Positions 43,798 through 56,334 are shown, counted from the stretch's first letter. The stretch: 64,000 bases of DNA from Blastocladiella emersonii ATCC 22665 (GCA_025594325.1 JANHCV010000001.1:4650001-4714000); one strand, 5' to 3'. The notes: generated from the sequence alone by a model not told the origin. Made by a program: numbers and translations.

Positions 43798-45774
43798 ATG
43801 GAGAACGGACGATCAACGCCCATGTATTCGACGTGGCGAGGCAACGGGAGCGCTGCTGGCCGCGACGGCGGCCTCGTGCGCACGCCGACCCCGGCCGCCA
43901 CGCACCCCATCGGCGGCGACGCCGACATGACTGACGCGCCGCCGCTGCACCACCACCAGCAGCAGGTCGTCGACGGAGCCGATCCCGACGAGGTCAAGTT
44001 TGTCTCGGAGCTATCCATGTCGCTGCAGTGTCCCATGTCCGTGCACCTCGCTCGCTCGCCCGCGCCCAACTCTGTCCTGACACCCCGCGCCGATCTAGCT
44101 GCTACGAGGTGTGCACCGAACCAGTCATCACACACGTGTGCCACCACTCGTTTTGCGCGTCGTGCATTGCGAAATCGCTCGAGCACGAGCCGTACTGCCC
44201 GCTGTGCCGGCGCCGGCTGCGCGCCGAGGACCTTCACCCGAACCTCGCGCTCGCTGGGCTCATCAGCGAGCTGCCCGTCTTCTGCAAGTTCAAGCGGTTT
44301 GGGTGCCCCGCCGTCGTGCGCTACGACTCGCGGGAACACCACTCGCGCGAGTGCGGGTTTGCGCCCGCCAAGTGCGCGTTGCACCGGTTCGGGTGCGGGT
44401 TCACGGGTACGCGCGTACTGCTGTCGCCGATGGTTATCAGAGTCTGACCTCCGAGGCCCCGTCTAGGTGCCGCGCAAGACGTGCAGCGACACGAGGCGAC
44501 CTCGTGCGTGTTCGCGGCGCTCCGCGTGTACCTCGAGGCGACCGAGACGCGGATCCGCACCCTCGAGGAGACGGTGCTGCAGCAGCAGGCCGAGATGGCG
44601 CGCATGAGCGTCGCCATCGCCAAGTACCCGCTTCTCGCGCGGTCCCTCGCCGCCGGGTCTGACGGCACCTCGAGCCCGCTGCCCATGGACGCGGTCGAGG
44701 ACGGCGAGCCTGCCGAGGTACGCCTTCCACTCCGCTCGCCCATCCAACCCGTCTCACTCGCCGTCAATACAGATCTTCCCGCTCGGCGACATCCAGTGCC
44801 GGCGCACGATCCGCGAGCACACGTGCGGTGTGGCGTCGGTCGCGTACCACGACGGGACCATCTACTCGGGCGCGCACGACGGCACCATCAAGGTGTTCAA
44901 CGCCGAGACGGGCACGCCGCTGCGTTCGCTCGCCGCGCACCGCGAGACCGTGTGGTCGCTCGCCGTCGACGCGCGCCGCCGCCTCTTCTCGGCGTCGCGC
45001 GACGGCACCATCAAGGTCTGGGACATGAGCCGCCCGCACACCGCGAGTGTCAGCAGCGGGACCGGGACCGGCGGTGGCGAGGACGGGCTAACCTCCAGAG
45101 TCCCGCTCCTCGACACGCTCACGTCGCACGCAGGCAAGATCTACTCGCTGGCCATCACCGACGACAGCACGCGCATGTACAGCGGGTCGGGCGACCGCAC
45201 CGTGCGGGTATGGGACCTCGCTGCCGCGTCCTCGCCGTCGACCTCGGTCCCCTGCATCGGCCTGTTCCAGGGCCACACGCAGGGCGTCAACGCGCTGTGC
45301 CTCGCGGACGCGTCGATCGCGGGCGGCGCGCTGCTGACGGCGAGCAACGACAAGACGGTCAAGGTGTGGGACCGCGCGACCGGCGCGTGCACGCGCACGC
45401 TGGCGCTCGCGGCCGAGGTGCTGGATGTCGCCGCGGACCCGGTCTCCGGGCTCGTGTTTGCGTCGACGTACGACGCGACGATTTCCGCGTTCGACCTCCG
45501 CGCACCCGCACCCGCCGTTGACCCGGCCTCGGACGCGCTCTCGGCGCCCGTGGCCGTCCTCGCGGGCCACAACTGGGAGGTGTGGCGTCTGCAGGTCGTG
45601 GACGGGGTCCTGTTCAGCGGGTCGTTCGACCACTCGATCAAGCGGTGGGACACGCGCACCTTCGAGGCCACGGCCACGCTCAAGGGCCACCGCGGGTTCG
45701 TGCACGCGCTCGCTGCCGGCCACGGGTCGCTGATTTCTGGGTGTGCGGACCGGACCATCAAGATCTGGAGCTGA
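43798..45774 (+). CDS. TRAF7-like RING / WD40 protein
   Basis: A 599-aa likely E3 ubiquitin ligase; introns 44037-44098 (62 nt), 44407-44466 (60 nt) and 44718-44772 (55 nt). A C3HC4 RING at 78-120 (CPICYEVC ... HHSFCASC ... CPLC) is completed only by intron 1. A TRAF-type zinc finger region follows (CKFKRFGCPAVVRYDSREHH, then CALHRFGCGFTG), then a coiled coil around 210-250 (EATETRIRTLEETVLQQQAE), then WD40 repeats from ~295 to the end, with GTIKVFN, GTIKVWD, RTVRVWD, KTVKVWD, HSIKRWD and RTIKIWS strands. This order matches animal TRAF7. Substrates are unknown. The start at 43798 leads with a His/Gln-rich disordered stretch. Confidence 0.88.
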
Positions 45775-45821
45775 AGCGAGGGGATACATACCCATTAGTA
45801 TACGAACTGTATTCACTTAAC

Positions 45822-46655
45822 TCACTCGCCGTCCTCGTCGAGAATCGTGCGTGACCGCTTGTGCGACCGCTTCTTGTTGCTGCTGCTCGATGCCGCGGCA
45901 CCGACGCCTGGCGTCCCGGGCGCCGCGCCTGCACTGCTTGTTGGGACTGCGGCGATCCCGCCGCCGCCCGCAGCCGCGACAGCCTGCTTCTTGCGGTGCG
46001 ACGACGCTCCTCCGCCCGACGGCGACGCCGCGCCGGACCCCCCTGCTGCCGCGGCGCGCGCCGCGAGGACGGCCGGTGGGAGCTCTCCGTGCGTCGAGGC
46101 ACCATGCGCAACAGCGACTCCAACCCCGTCGCGCAGCTCCTGCAGGCGGCGCAGGGAGTCCTGGTAGGTAGTGGACGAGTTGGAGAAGATGCGGTCGCTG
46201 TTATCGGCGGGTCCACGCGTGCGGCGGCGCTCGGACCGCGCGCCGAGGTACCCGTCGAAGCCGCGCAGGATGTTGCCGCCCACGGCCGTCTCCTCGAGGT
46301 ACGAGCCCTCGAGCTGGTAGATGCGGTACTCGATTTCCATCTGTGCGAGGTGGGGAGAGTGAGTGGGGTCGGGGAGAGAGGGGCGGGGAGGGAGGGCAGG
46401 GCGTACCACGCTCTTGTCAATCTTCTGCTTCTGCCGGATCAGCTCGAGTAGCTCGGTCTCGGCCTCCTTAACAGCGGCCGCGGCCGCGTCGGCGGCGCCA
46501 GAGGTCGAGGTACCGGAGGCGGGGTCGGATGTTGGGGAGGGAGCACCCGCGGACTGTGAAGAGGGCGCTCGACGAGGTCAGCGACGACAGGGTGCGAGTG
46601 CCGGCGACGGATACGCTACGGAGGAAGCTGTTGCAGAGTCGGATCCCTTGGCCAT
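45822..46655 (-). CDS. EAF6: EAF6-like NuA4 acetyltransferase subunit
   Basis: A 233-aa nuclear protein; introns 46554-46619 and 46341-46406 (both 66 nt). The Eaf6 core is split by intron 2: ETELLELIRQKQKIDKSV then MEIEYRIYQLEGSYLEETAV followed by GGNILRGFDGYL, the signature shared by yeast Eaf6 and human MEAF6, which hold NuA4/HBO1-type histone acetyltransferases together. The 120-residue C-terminal extension is Ala/Gly/Ser-rich with a basic KKRSHKRSR and acidic end ILDEDGE, longer than in S. cerevisiae. Tail-to-tail with the TRAF7-like gene, only 47 bp between stop codons. Confidence 0.9.
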
Positions 46656-46842
46656 GATGGTTGCATTCAGTTATTGAAGTTCATTCGATTCATGTGCTGC
46701 AGGGAGCAAGAGGGAAGGAGGCCAAGGCGCGCGGAGTCCTTGAGGCGCGGCGCGTCCACCGCCGCTCGCGGCCTTGCTCGCGGCCATGGCCAAGATTTTT
46801 TGCCGCAAAATGGCTGCAATGTACATTCCAAAATCATTGAGT

Positions 46843-48503
46843 CTAGTACTCGCGCTCCATCCCCTTCCCCGCGGCATACCGCGCCCAGTCCTCACCAAGC
46901 ACGACGCTGCGCAAGATTACGATCCCGCGGTGTCCAAAAATCGGGTGCGGGTCCGCCAACTTGGCCCTGGCCTCCGCGAGCGCAATCTCCTGCGTCGTCA
47001 TGCCCGACTGCTTCGCGGCCCGCAGCACGCGCAGCGTCGTGTGGAAGACGCCCTGGTCCCAGTCGTACCCGAGGTGCCGCTCGTGCGCGGGGTCCGACGG
47101 ACGGACGTAACCCGCGGCCTCGTCGGCGCACGCCACAATGCCCATGCGGTTCACCAGGAAGTCGGGCACGTACACGATGCCGCGTTGGGCGAGTAGGGGA
47201 GCGGTATGCTTGATGTCTACACAGTCCGGGTTGTGAGCGTGAGGACTCGGCAGAAGTCCCAAAAAGCGTACCCTGGAGCTGGTTGTTGGCCGCGCCACAC
47301 ACGACCTTGGCCTTGATCAGCGGGACCGTGGTCTCGTTCAGCCCGCCGCCCGTCGCGCACGGGCAGACGGCGTCGGCCTCGGGGAGCGCGAGGATCGCGT
47401 GGTCGCCGCGGTTCGCGAGCCGGATCTCGACGCGGTCTGCGGGGTACACGGTGCGGTCGACCCCGTCGACGTTGTGCGGGTTCGGGTCCGTGACGACGAC
47501 GCGCTTGACGCCCGCGAGATGAACGAGGTCGCGGACGAGGTTCTTGCCGACGTGCCCGAAGCCCTGCACCGCGACCGTCGCCTCCCGGAGCTTCAGCTTG
47601 CCCGCGGCTTGGCTCGCGTCACCCGGCGCCACGCCCTCCTGCTCCGCGAGAAACGCGAACGAGGCCTCGAGCCCACGCAGTACTCCGCGCGCGGTCGGGC
47701 CCGAGGGTTCGCCGGACCCGCCGAGCGACCGCGGGATGCACGTCGTGAACCGCGTGCGCGAGTACAGGTGCACCATGTCAAGGGCGCGCGTCCCGACGTC
47801 CTCGGCCGTCACGTAGCTCCCCTGCAGCTGGGTCATGAACTCGCCGTATTCCTCGAACACGACGCGCCGCGCCGCGGGCGAGGCGGTGGGGAGTAGGCCG
47901 GTGCCCGAGTTGCGCGCCATGACGCCTTTCCCGCCGCCGTGCAAGATCCCCGCGAGGGCGTTCTTCTGCGACATGCCGCGGCCCAGGCGCAGGCCGTCGC
48001 GGAGCATCTCCTCTACGCGCGCTCCGAGGTTAGCGGATCCGCCGCGAAGCAGCTTGTGAGGGGAAGCGCGTACCGACGCTCGCGTAGATACAGTTCCGCA
48101 CGCCGCCCGCGGCCGCGCCGCGCGTCGTGTTGTGGATCACGGCGCCCTATCCATCCCTCTTCCGTCAGTCGGCGCACTAGCACCACGCTCTGACCCTGCG
48201 TACCATGAGCGTCCGACTCTCGCGCCCAACCGCAATCACCACCGCCTCATGCCCATCCGCGTCGCCCCCCGCCTTCTCGTCCTCGATCAGCCAGTCGATG
48301 AGCGGCGCGACGACCGCGTGCGTCGCGTAGTAGGTGCCGTGGTCCGTGGCGCGCACGACAAAGGACGCGGGCAGGCCGGCGGGGGCCGGGTACGCGACGG
48401 TGGCGGCGAGGCGCGTCGGGACAAACGTCACGGCGGCCGCGTACACGCCGTGCGCGAGGAGATGGTCGACGAGAGCGGGCGGGTCCAGGGCGAGGAGGTC
48501 CAT
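46843..48503 (-). CDS. Glu/Leu/Phe/Val dehydrogenase (leucine DH-like)
   Basis: A 495-aa NAD(P)-dependent amino-acid dehydrogenase of the leucine/valine type, deaminating a branched-chain or similar amino acid to its 2-oxo acid. Introns 48147-48203 (57 nt), 48013-48073 (61 nt) and 47217-47271 (55 nt). Substrate-pocket Lys lie in LGRGMSQKNALAG and LHGGGKGVM; the TAEDVGTRALDM and GGSGEPSGPTARGV motifs follow, then the Rossmann site VAVQGFGHVGKNLV and the late AKVVCGAANNQL. The first ~110 residues (MDLLALDPPALVDHLL start) form a domain before GAVIHNTTRGAAAGGV. This class is common in bacteria and scarce in fungi; the usual fungal NAD/NADP glutamate dehydrogenases look different. Predicted cytosolic; no targeting peptide is evident. 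Confidence 0.87.
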
Positions 48504-48736
48504 TGCAAGTTTGGTGGTTGGGGAGAGAGAGCGCGGGTCGGGTCGGGCGACGCGTTGATGAGGAGGGTCCCGGCGAGGGTGGAGATGACCGGATCAGAGG
48601 AATAATATGTATTTTTATCGTTCATTTGCGCAATTTTTTCGTCGTGTTTTTGTATCTTTTTTCCTTGTTGTTGGTGGGTGAGCAGGGCGGCGGTGGCCAT
48701 GGCCATGGTCACGACCAGCAACCGCGCGCGGTCACC

Positions 48737-51162
48737 TCACGTCGTGGACAGGGCGTCGCACAGCTCCTTGAACGCGTCGTTGACACAGCGCTTGAGCTCG
48801 GCGTACGAGACGATGAGGCAGTTCCGCTCGTCGGGCGACGTGAGCATGAGGAGTTCGGGGACGCCGACGTCGAGCTTGTTGAGGCACGTCACGACATGCC
48901 CGACGTCGACGATCGGGCGGCCGTACTGGTCGACCGGGTGGAACACGTAGTCGCGGAACAGCGTGATGAGGTACCGGTCGCCCGTCTCGGACCAGCGCGA
49001 CCCGAGGGCGAACTCGGTGCGGTCCGTGATGAAGTTGAGCTTCATCATGAGCCGCGCAAGGCGCCCGTTCTCGAGCTCGCGCGACAGCTCGTTCTCCATG
49101 CGGTCGACGTGCACGCGCACCGCGTCGAGCTCGAGCGCCATGTGCGGCCCGCACAGCGCAAAGATCTCGTCCGTCGACTTGGCCGGGTTCGGGTTCAGCA
49201 GGTAGTACACGACCCGCGTCAGCGCCGCCGAGTACCCCTTGAGCGTGTCCTGCACCTGCGACATGGTGTAGCTGCTGAGCGCCGACAGCTTGCCGTCGCC
49301 CGCCAGCACGATCAGCGCGTGCCCGAGGTGCAGGAAGTCCTGCTGCTGCACGCTGCTGTCGACGATCGTGTCGCCGGCCGTCGCCGCCGCGTTGCTCGCG
49401 ATGATGAAGTCGAGCGCGCCGACCGCGTTGATCCGCACGCGGTGCCGCTGCGACGGCGCAATGGCGCGCGCCGCGCGGCTCGACCCGCTCCCTGCGACCA
49501 CGGTCGGGACTGCCATGAGCACCTTGGACAGGCTGAAGGCGCGGATCGCCTGCCCCGCGGCGTGCACCGCGTGGATCGCCGACACCAGCTGCACAATGTA
49601 CGTCCACATCTGGCGCTCCGAGACGGGCCCGCCGACGGCGTTCGGGTTGTTCGCGGCCGCGGCAGCCGCAGCAGCAGCAGCGTTGGCGGAGGCTGCAGCC
49701 GCGGCGGCGGCCGCCGTGTTCTTGCCGCCGCTGCCGCGCTTGCCGCCCGAGCCGGCGTTCCCGTTGGCGTTCGAGGGCGACGACGAGTAGACCGAGGCCA
49801 TGGTGGCGGAGGACGGGAAGTAGTCGTAGACGAGGATCAGCGAGCTCTCGTTGCCGCCAAACGCCTTGGTGGTGAAGGCCTCGTGCAGGCGCACCACGTT
49901 CGGGTGGTGTACCTTGCGCCACGACTCGACGACCGAGCTCAGCAGCGACTCGTTGGGGAGGCGGTAGCCTAAGTCCATGGAGAATGTGAGCGATGCGTCG
50001 GGGTTTCGAGAACGAAGAAAAACGCACCGGCGATGCGGAGGAGAGCGTACACCTTGCCGTCCTCGGAGCTGGTCGCGCGATACCAGGCGCACGGGTAGCC
50101 AAAGTGGGTGCTGGGCTTGGGCGGCGAGGCGGGGTCGGCCGAGGGCTCGAGCGGGACGAGCGAGTGGAACTTGAGCAGCGAGGCCGGCAGCAGCTCGGCG
50201 TGCGCGGGCGCCGCGGGGCGGTACGCGTCCTCGGCGCGCTGCGTCAGCTCCTCGCGCAGGTGCTCGGCGACAAAGAAGTGGTGGACCGAGCGCTGCGCTT
50301 TGCCGCCGAGCGAGTAGGACACCTCGGGCTGCGCAAAGTAGTAGTGGTGGTCGAGCTACACACGCGAGGCAGGCGGGTGAGCACGAGTGGGAGGTGTGTC
50401 GGTGAATGCCAAAAGGTACCTGGGCGGGCTCCTGCGACGCGGTCGGGACCGAGAGGAGCATCGGGTAGTAGGCGCCGGGCGGGAGGCCGTACGCCGACTC
50501 GGGCCCGTCAAACTCCGAGTCGTACGCGTGGCCGTCGGCGGTGCCGGCCGCCGCGCCCGTGTTGAGCTCGGCGGGATCGACGTAGTCGCCCTCAACCGCG
50601 TCCTGCGAGGCAGCGAGACCGAGCGAGCCGACAGCGGCCGTGACCTCGTCGACGGCATCCCCGTTGCGGCGGGTGCGCGAGACGAGCGGCGAGCTCACGG
50701 TGCTCGAGGGCACGGAGCGGCTGCCCGAGGTAGCACCAGCAGCAGCACCGTTGGTGGCGGAGGCGGCGGGCTGGGCGCGCTCCTGCGAGGCGCTGCGGTA
50801 GTGCTCGTAGTGCTGCGCGGTGAAGACGCCCGGCGAGTAGGTGAGCGGGTTGTAGGAGGGCGAGTCGACGCGCAGCTGCTTGCGGTCGGGGCTGGCGACG
50901 GCCGAGGCCGGGTAGACGGACTAGCGGGAGGGGGATGGGATGACGGTGAGGCGAGGGCGCGCGGAACAAGGGCCGAGCGGGGCAGGGCAGGGAGTACACA
51001 CACCCCATCGTGGTTGAACGGGCAGCCGGTCGGCTCGTGCTTGCAGTAGCCGTACGAGATGACGTTGCGGCACTTGCGCGCGGCCGGGCCCGCAGCGGCG
51101 GCGGCCCCGGCGGTGGAAGTAGCGGGCGTGGTTGCGCCTGCGTGTGCACGCGCGCGGTTCAT
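48737..51162 (-). CDS. PAN3: PAN3, PAN2-PAN3 deadenylase adaptor
   Basis: A 739-aa regulatory subunit of the poly(A)-specific nuclease; introns 50921-51003 (83 nt), 50356-50419 (64 nt) and 49969-50027 (59 nt). N-terminal CCCH zinc finger at residues 31-51 (CRNVISYGYC ... CPFNH), a disordered Ser/Ala region with poly(A)-binding-protein contacts expected, then a pseudokinase domain (VYALLRIAG-YRLP joined over intron 3, HHPNVVRLHEAFTTKAFGG, LILVYDYFPSSATMASVYS). A poly-Ala/Asn insertion of ~60 residues follows in the pseudokinase. The C-terminal knob reads LMLTSPDERNCLIVSYAEL and FKELCDALS. It recruits PAN2 to mRNA tails in cytoplasmic decay. Confidence 0.95.
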
Positions 51163-52039
51163 TGCATGGTTTGTCGATTCATGATTCCATCATCGGGGAG
51201 ATCCATAGAAGACAGGGTCGGGTGCCCGTCAGTCTCCAGGAGGAAGGGGGCGGGGGTGGGCGGCGGCGTTGAGCACCTTTGGCGGGCGGTTTGTTCGGGT
51301 CGCTCATGCCAAGCGCGGGAGAGGGGGGAGGGCGGAGGTTCCTGGAGACGGTTGCAGGGTGTTTCCAGAGGTATGAGGGAGGAACATGCGTGTGGGTGGC
51401 ACAGCAGGGCGGGCAGGCAGGGGGCGGCGGAGGCGGCGGCCGCGCTCGCTCGCTGGCGGCTGCGCGTCGCCGTGCGAGGCAAATCGGGCGGGCTGAGCTG
51501 ACGGCGGTGGCAGCCCCGCCGCGTGCACATGAAATTCTCGCTCGAAACGCGTCGCGTTTTTGAGTTGCTGGGCCCGAGGCAGGCGCGCAGGCAAGCACGC
51601 AAGCGTTCCAGCGGCGATCAGGCCGGCCGGATCGAGATTGGCCCGGCCCGCGGATTAATCGCGGGCAGCGTTTCCCGCCGCCACAGGCAAGCGAGCGAAC
51701 AGGCATGGGAAGGCGGGCGCGCGGTGGGAACGTGCGCGGCGTCACGTCAGGAGGACGGGTTTTGCATCCCGTGGGCGCGTGGGCGCCGGTCGGTGCGACC
51801 AGCCGTGGGGACGGCCGCATCGCCCTCCTCGCTCTTGACGCGCAGGGAGGGAGAGGGAGTAGGCGAAACAGGTTGACCCGCGGCAGGCGCGCCCGCTCTC
51901 TCCCTGCCCCGGCCGCGCCAGCATCACTCGGCAAATCACTCTTCCAGCAACGGCACTCGGGCTCACTCTACGCCACGCACTCGCGCTCCCCTACTCGACC
52001 GCCGACCAACCCGACCCGACTGCATGCCGCTGGCCCGCC
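51163..52039. other. divergent promoter, PAN3 and C2H2 factor
   Basis: 880 bp. GC-rich, with an ACGCGT in GAAACGCGTCGCG at 51543-51555. Frames on the minus strand (51179-51934) are Arg/Pro-rich and are not called. Confidence 0.5.
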
Positions 52040-53913
52040 ATGGCCGGACCCGCGCCGCTGCACTTCCCGCCCTGGGCCGCGGCCTCATCGTCGTCGGCGT
52101 CCCTGGCCCGCGACGCTCGCCGGGCTACATCTCGCCCTCCGCTCGGCGCTGCGTGGAATGTCTACTACGGCCCGCCGCCGCGCGCGTGGATGCGCAGCGA
52201 CGTGCTGCCCACCAACGCAGACGCCGATGCCCACGAGGCGGCGTACGCGGCGGCGTGTCTCCCGCCCGTAACGGCTTCTCACGGCAACAACGGCAGGGCG
52301 GCGGGCTCGCCCACGGCGTCGGGGCTCGACCTGCTCGCCCTCGTGTCTGATCTCGGCGATGATGGCCTGCTCGAGCCCGTCCCCGACTGGGCCGCCGTCC
52401 CGCTGCACGCCCCCGCCGGTATCTCCACCACCGTGGCGTCGCCGCCGCGGCTCGCACCGCACCTGCAGAACTTCCACTACGGCCTCCTGACGCCCGCCTC
52501 GACGCCCAACGACCCGCCCACCGTCTGCATCTACTCGTCGTCCTCGTTCCCCGTGCACGATGCCGCCATCGTCGCCACGCTCGCTGTACCCGTTCCCGCC
52601 GCTGGCGGCGGCGCGGGCCAGACCGCGTGTAACCCGGCGCCGCACGACCCGGCGTCGTTCCTGTACCTCCCCGCGGACCAGCTCGTCCCCGCCGACCACC
52701 ACCACCACCACCACCACCACCAGTGGACGCCCGTCCAGTCGCCCGTACCGTCGTCTCGCTGGATCGGCGAGTACCATCACGTCGCGCCTGCCGACCTCGA
52801 CGCCCACGGCCGCGAGTACTCGGACGCTTACACCAACCGGCCGCTCTCGGTCCCGCCGACGACGACGACGCCGCGCCGCCACGTCCCGCGTCTCGAGGAG
52901 CAGGCCCTGCACGAGTTTGCCCTGTCGCCCGCCGTCCTGTGCTCGGCGTCGCCGCAACCACTGCCGCCCACGGCCCTCGCCACGCCGTCCTCGACGGCCT
53001 CGCCCACGGGCTTCGAGTCGCCGCCGCGCGTCGCGTGGCCGCACCTGGCTCCTGCGGCCCCGCTCGCGCTGCCGCTACCCCCACCACCGCGGCCTCGGCC
53101 ACGGCCCGTGCCCGCCCGCGCGCCGCTCCCGCGCTTCGCGTCGCCGACCCCGCTCGACCTCCTCGCGCGCACCGCCACCATGCTCCCGCCCGTCCTCCCG
53201 CCCTGGGTCTCGCGCATGGCCGCGCCGCCGCCGCAACCGTGCGCGCCCGCGCCCGTTCCGCTCGAGCCCACGGTCCCGGCAAGCAGCAGATACTTTGGCC
53301 CGCCGATCCCGCCCAAGTTCTTTGCGACCCTCGCCCGCCCCGCGGCGGCTACTCCGCCACCACCACCGCCGCCGCATTCGACGCCGCCGCTACCGGAAAT
53401 CGAGCCGTCGCCGCACCCACCCAAGACGTACGAGTGCACGCACTGCGACAAGACGTTTGCGCGCAAGTTCAACCTCGTGTCGCACATGCAGCGGCACACG
53501 ACCGGTACAGTTTCTTCTCCTCCTCCCGATCATCTCACGAATCACTGACACTGGCCCTCGCACGTAGTCAAACCGTACAAGTGCGCGCACTGCGACCGCG
53601 CCTTTGCGAGGAAACACGACTGCGTGCGGCACGAGCGCACACATAAGCGTGGTACGCGTCTTTCTTCATGGCCGTCGTGCATGGCCACGATCTCACGGTT
53701 TACCTGTCCAGCATAGCCCGACCCTTCTCGTGCCCGTTCTGCGAAGGGTTGTTCGCAAGGCACGACGCGCTCGCGCGGCACCTCCGCATCGAGGCGTCGC
53801 CCTGTGCGCAGCTCGCGCGGGCCGGCGGCGGCCATGGCCGCGACCTCGCGGGCGACGGCCGCGGTCACGGTGGCCATGGTCGCGCGAGCGAACTTGAGTC
53901 GCAGTCGCAGTAG
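52040..53913 (+). CDS. C2H2 zinc-finger transcription factor
   Basis: A 581-aa putative DNA-binding regulator; introns 53505-53567 (63 nt) and 53652-53716 (65 nt) fall inside the finger array. Roughly 460 residues are Pro/Ala/Ser-rich with a His8 tract at ~220. They precede three C-terminal fingers: YECTHCDKTFARKFNLVSHM, YKCAHCDRAFARKHDCVRHE and FSCPFCEGLFARHDALARHL. Each uses FAR before the recognition helix, as in Crz1-type calcineurin-responsive factors, but no PxIxIT dock was identified, so that assignment is only a suggestion. The third finger ends in a His-poor C variant (HLRIEASPC). The tail is Gly/His-rich. Confidence 0.82.
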
Positions 53914-53956
53914 CAGTTTTTCCACAACCAACCAACCATCAGCACAATACCTTCCG

Positions 53957-53988
53957 ATCCCATCCCATCCCATCCCATCCCATCCCAT
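53957..53988. repeat. (CATCC)n microsatellite
   Basis: Five full CATCC units plus partial ones, in the short convergent region between the C2H2 gene and the next minus-strand gene. Confidence 0.85.
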
Positions 53989-54027
53989 GCCGTTCGATAC
54001 ATCTGCCCCATATTTATTCCACCCGAC

Positions 54028-56088
54028 TCACCCGCGCTTGGCTCCCCTGGCCGCCGCGGCCGCTCCCCGCCCACGAGGCGCCGCCGACCTTGCCCCAGCG
54101 CGTTTCGCCGCCTTACTCTCCGCCGCCGCGGCCGCGGTCGCCGACGCCGTGTTGAGCGCGGAATCGACCCACCGCGCGGCCTCGGCCGGCCCGCCGGGCG
54201 CCGGGCCCAGCAGCGTGCGGCCGACGACCAGGTCAATCAGCGCGGCGAGCGGGCGCGCGCGGATCTCGGCGGGCGTGATCGGTGGGACGGGGCCGGCGCG
54301 GACGGTTCCACTGGTGGTGGTGGAGGTTGGGGCGGGAACGGCGGTGGCGGGTGGTTGTTGCGCGGGAGCAGCAGCTGGAGCGGGGACTGGGACGGTCGGC
54401 GCCGGCGCTGGGTCCGCGGCCACGGCTGCCACCACCGGCTTACTCGCTGCCGTCGCGACAGGCACCGCCGCCGCCGCCTTCCGCTCCGCGGCAGCTTCGC
54501 GCAGATGCCTGAGGTACCGGACCCAGACCCCGACCCCGCGCGCGGTGCGCTGCCAGCGGCGGAGCAGACGGCGCGCGCGCAGCTGGGTGAAGGCGACGGC
54601 GTCGGCGAGGGCTTCGAGCCGTTGCCGGTCCGCGGCCGACGCGGACGTCGCGGTCGCTGAGGTCGGGTCGTGCAGCCAGTCGGGCGCGGCGGGTTGTGGT
54701 GAGGCGGAGGGGGGAGAAGGAGTGAGTGCGGCGAGGAGCGAGGGGCGGGTCAGGGTGCCGAGACGCGCGGGGTCGCTTGACGTGGCCTCGGTCATGGCGC
54801 ACAGCACGTCCTCGATGGTCTCGGCCGGGTCGTCGCTGCACAGCAGGAGGTCGATGAGCAGGACTAGCGAGTTCCACGGGAGCACGCCTACACTTACGAG
54901 ATCAGCGAGGATCCATCATTGCAAGCGTGAGCGCGTACCGATGAAGAAGACTCGGAGACACTGCTCCATACGGTCCGCCGACGCGCCCGCGTACGCCATC
55001 CCGGCAGCGCCCGCGAGATGGACGAGGTGCTGCCGCCGCGTACGCGTCGCGATCGACTCCAAAAGCCGCTCAAGGATGCGCGCGATGGCGCGGACCGCCG
55101 ACACGAGCTCGGCGACTGCGGCCGGGTCCTCGATCAGCGACAGCGGCTCGTCTTCCCTCTCCGCCGCCGTGGTCGGGAGCAGGACCGGGCCGAGCACCGC
55201 GCACAGCCGCGCGAGGAGACACTCGGGGCTGTTGCACGCGAACGCCGTGGCCCACAGGTCGGCGCCGAGCGGGAACACGTTTGCCGCACCGCGCGACCGC
55301 GATGTGGCGGCGGGTGGGAGCGTCGAGACCCACAGCGTCACGGCGAACAGGCGGTGGCACGCGGGCAGGTGCGCGGGCGCGAGGGACGCCGGGTACACGT
55401 CGCGCAGCGCGAGGTACACCTGCGTGAAGTGGGTCCCCGTGCGCCGCAGCCACGTCGCCACGTCCGACGCGCTCACGGGGAGCGAGGCGGAGACTGCGTC
55501 CCACGCGGCGAGCGAGGGTTCGGCGCTGCGGTCGGTTCGCACGGGGAGGACAGAGCGCCACAGGAGCGACCGGACCGCGGCGCCGTGCGTGCTCGTCGGG
55601 GTCGCCGCGAGCAGCTGTTTCTGCGCGACCGAGCACCGCAGGTCAGGCGGCAGCTGTGCAAGGAGCGCGTGCGCGGCGGCAAGGGCGAGCCTCTGGTGCT
55701 TCTACGGGTGAGGACTGGTGTGTTGGTCGGTGATCAGTCCGATCGCACTCCCAGCAAGGCAGCGACGCAAGCGTACCTCGTCGAGCGACATCTCGGCCTC
55801 GCTCGGCGCGGCGGGGGCGCCATGGGCCGCGTCGAACAGGACGCCGTCAACGTGCATCCGTGCGAGCGCCGCGAACCCGTCGGCGAAGCGCGTGCCCGCG
55901 AGGTCGAGGTACACGTCGCGCACCGGCAGCAGGATCGGCCCGCTCCCGAGGTTGCCGCGGCGGACCGACTCGGCGCGCTGCTGCAGGCTCCGCACCACGG
56001 CCTGCCACGGCGGCGACTCGGCGAGCGATGACAGGCACGCCTCGAGGCCTGGCAGTAGCGCGGCTTGCTGCTGGTTGGGGAGATTCAT
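54028..56088 (-). CDS. hypothetical protein, helical core with Ala-rich tail
   Basis: A 644-aa product of three exons; introns 55702-55776 (75 nt) and 54888-54938 (51 nt). The first ~430 residues are mostly helical, Leu/Ala-rich, with no low complexity (CLSSLAESPPWQAVVRSLQQ, AGTRFADGFAALARMHVDGV, VAELVSAVRAIARILERLLE). This is like an alpha-solenoid or a DNA-repair/nuclear scaffold, but I do not recognise it. A middle segment has a basic helical stretch RLEALADAVAFTQLRARRLL. The last ~150 residues are Ala/Pro-rich and end ARGAKRG. Divergent from the biotin gene by 246 bp. Confidence 0.72.
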
Positions 56089-56334
56089 GGTTGGTCGAGC
56101 TTTGGGGAGAGAGAGCGCGGTTCGGCAGCCTCGGAAGCGAGAGAAACGCGTCCCCGGCCGGCGACGCGTTTCGCACGTGTGGCGATCGGCCGCCGTGTCT
56201 CCGCCGCGCCGCGTGTTGGGGACCGCCGACGCACAAAGCCCGCTGCTCGGCCCGGATTCGGTCCTTTCTCTCCACGCACCCGCTTATCAAGCAATGTATA
56301 ATACTAGCTAGACCAACCGACACCATAAACCATC

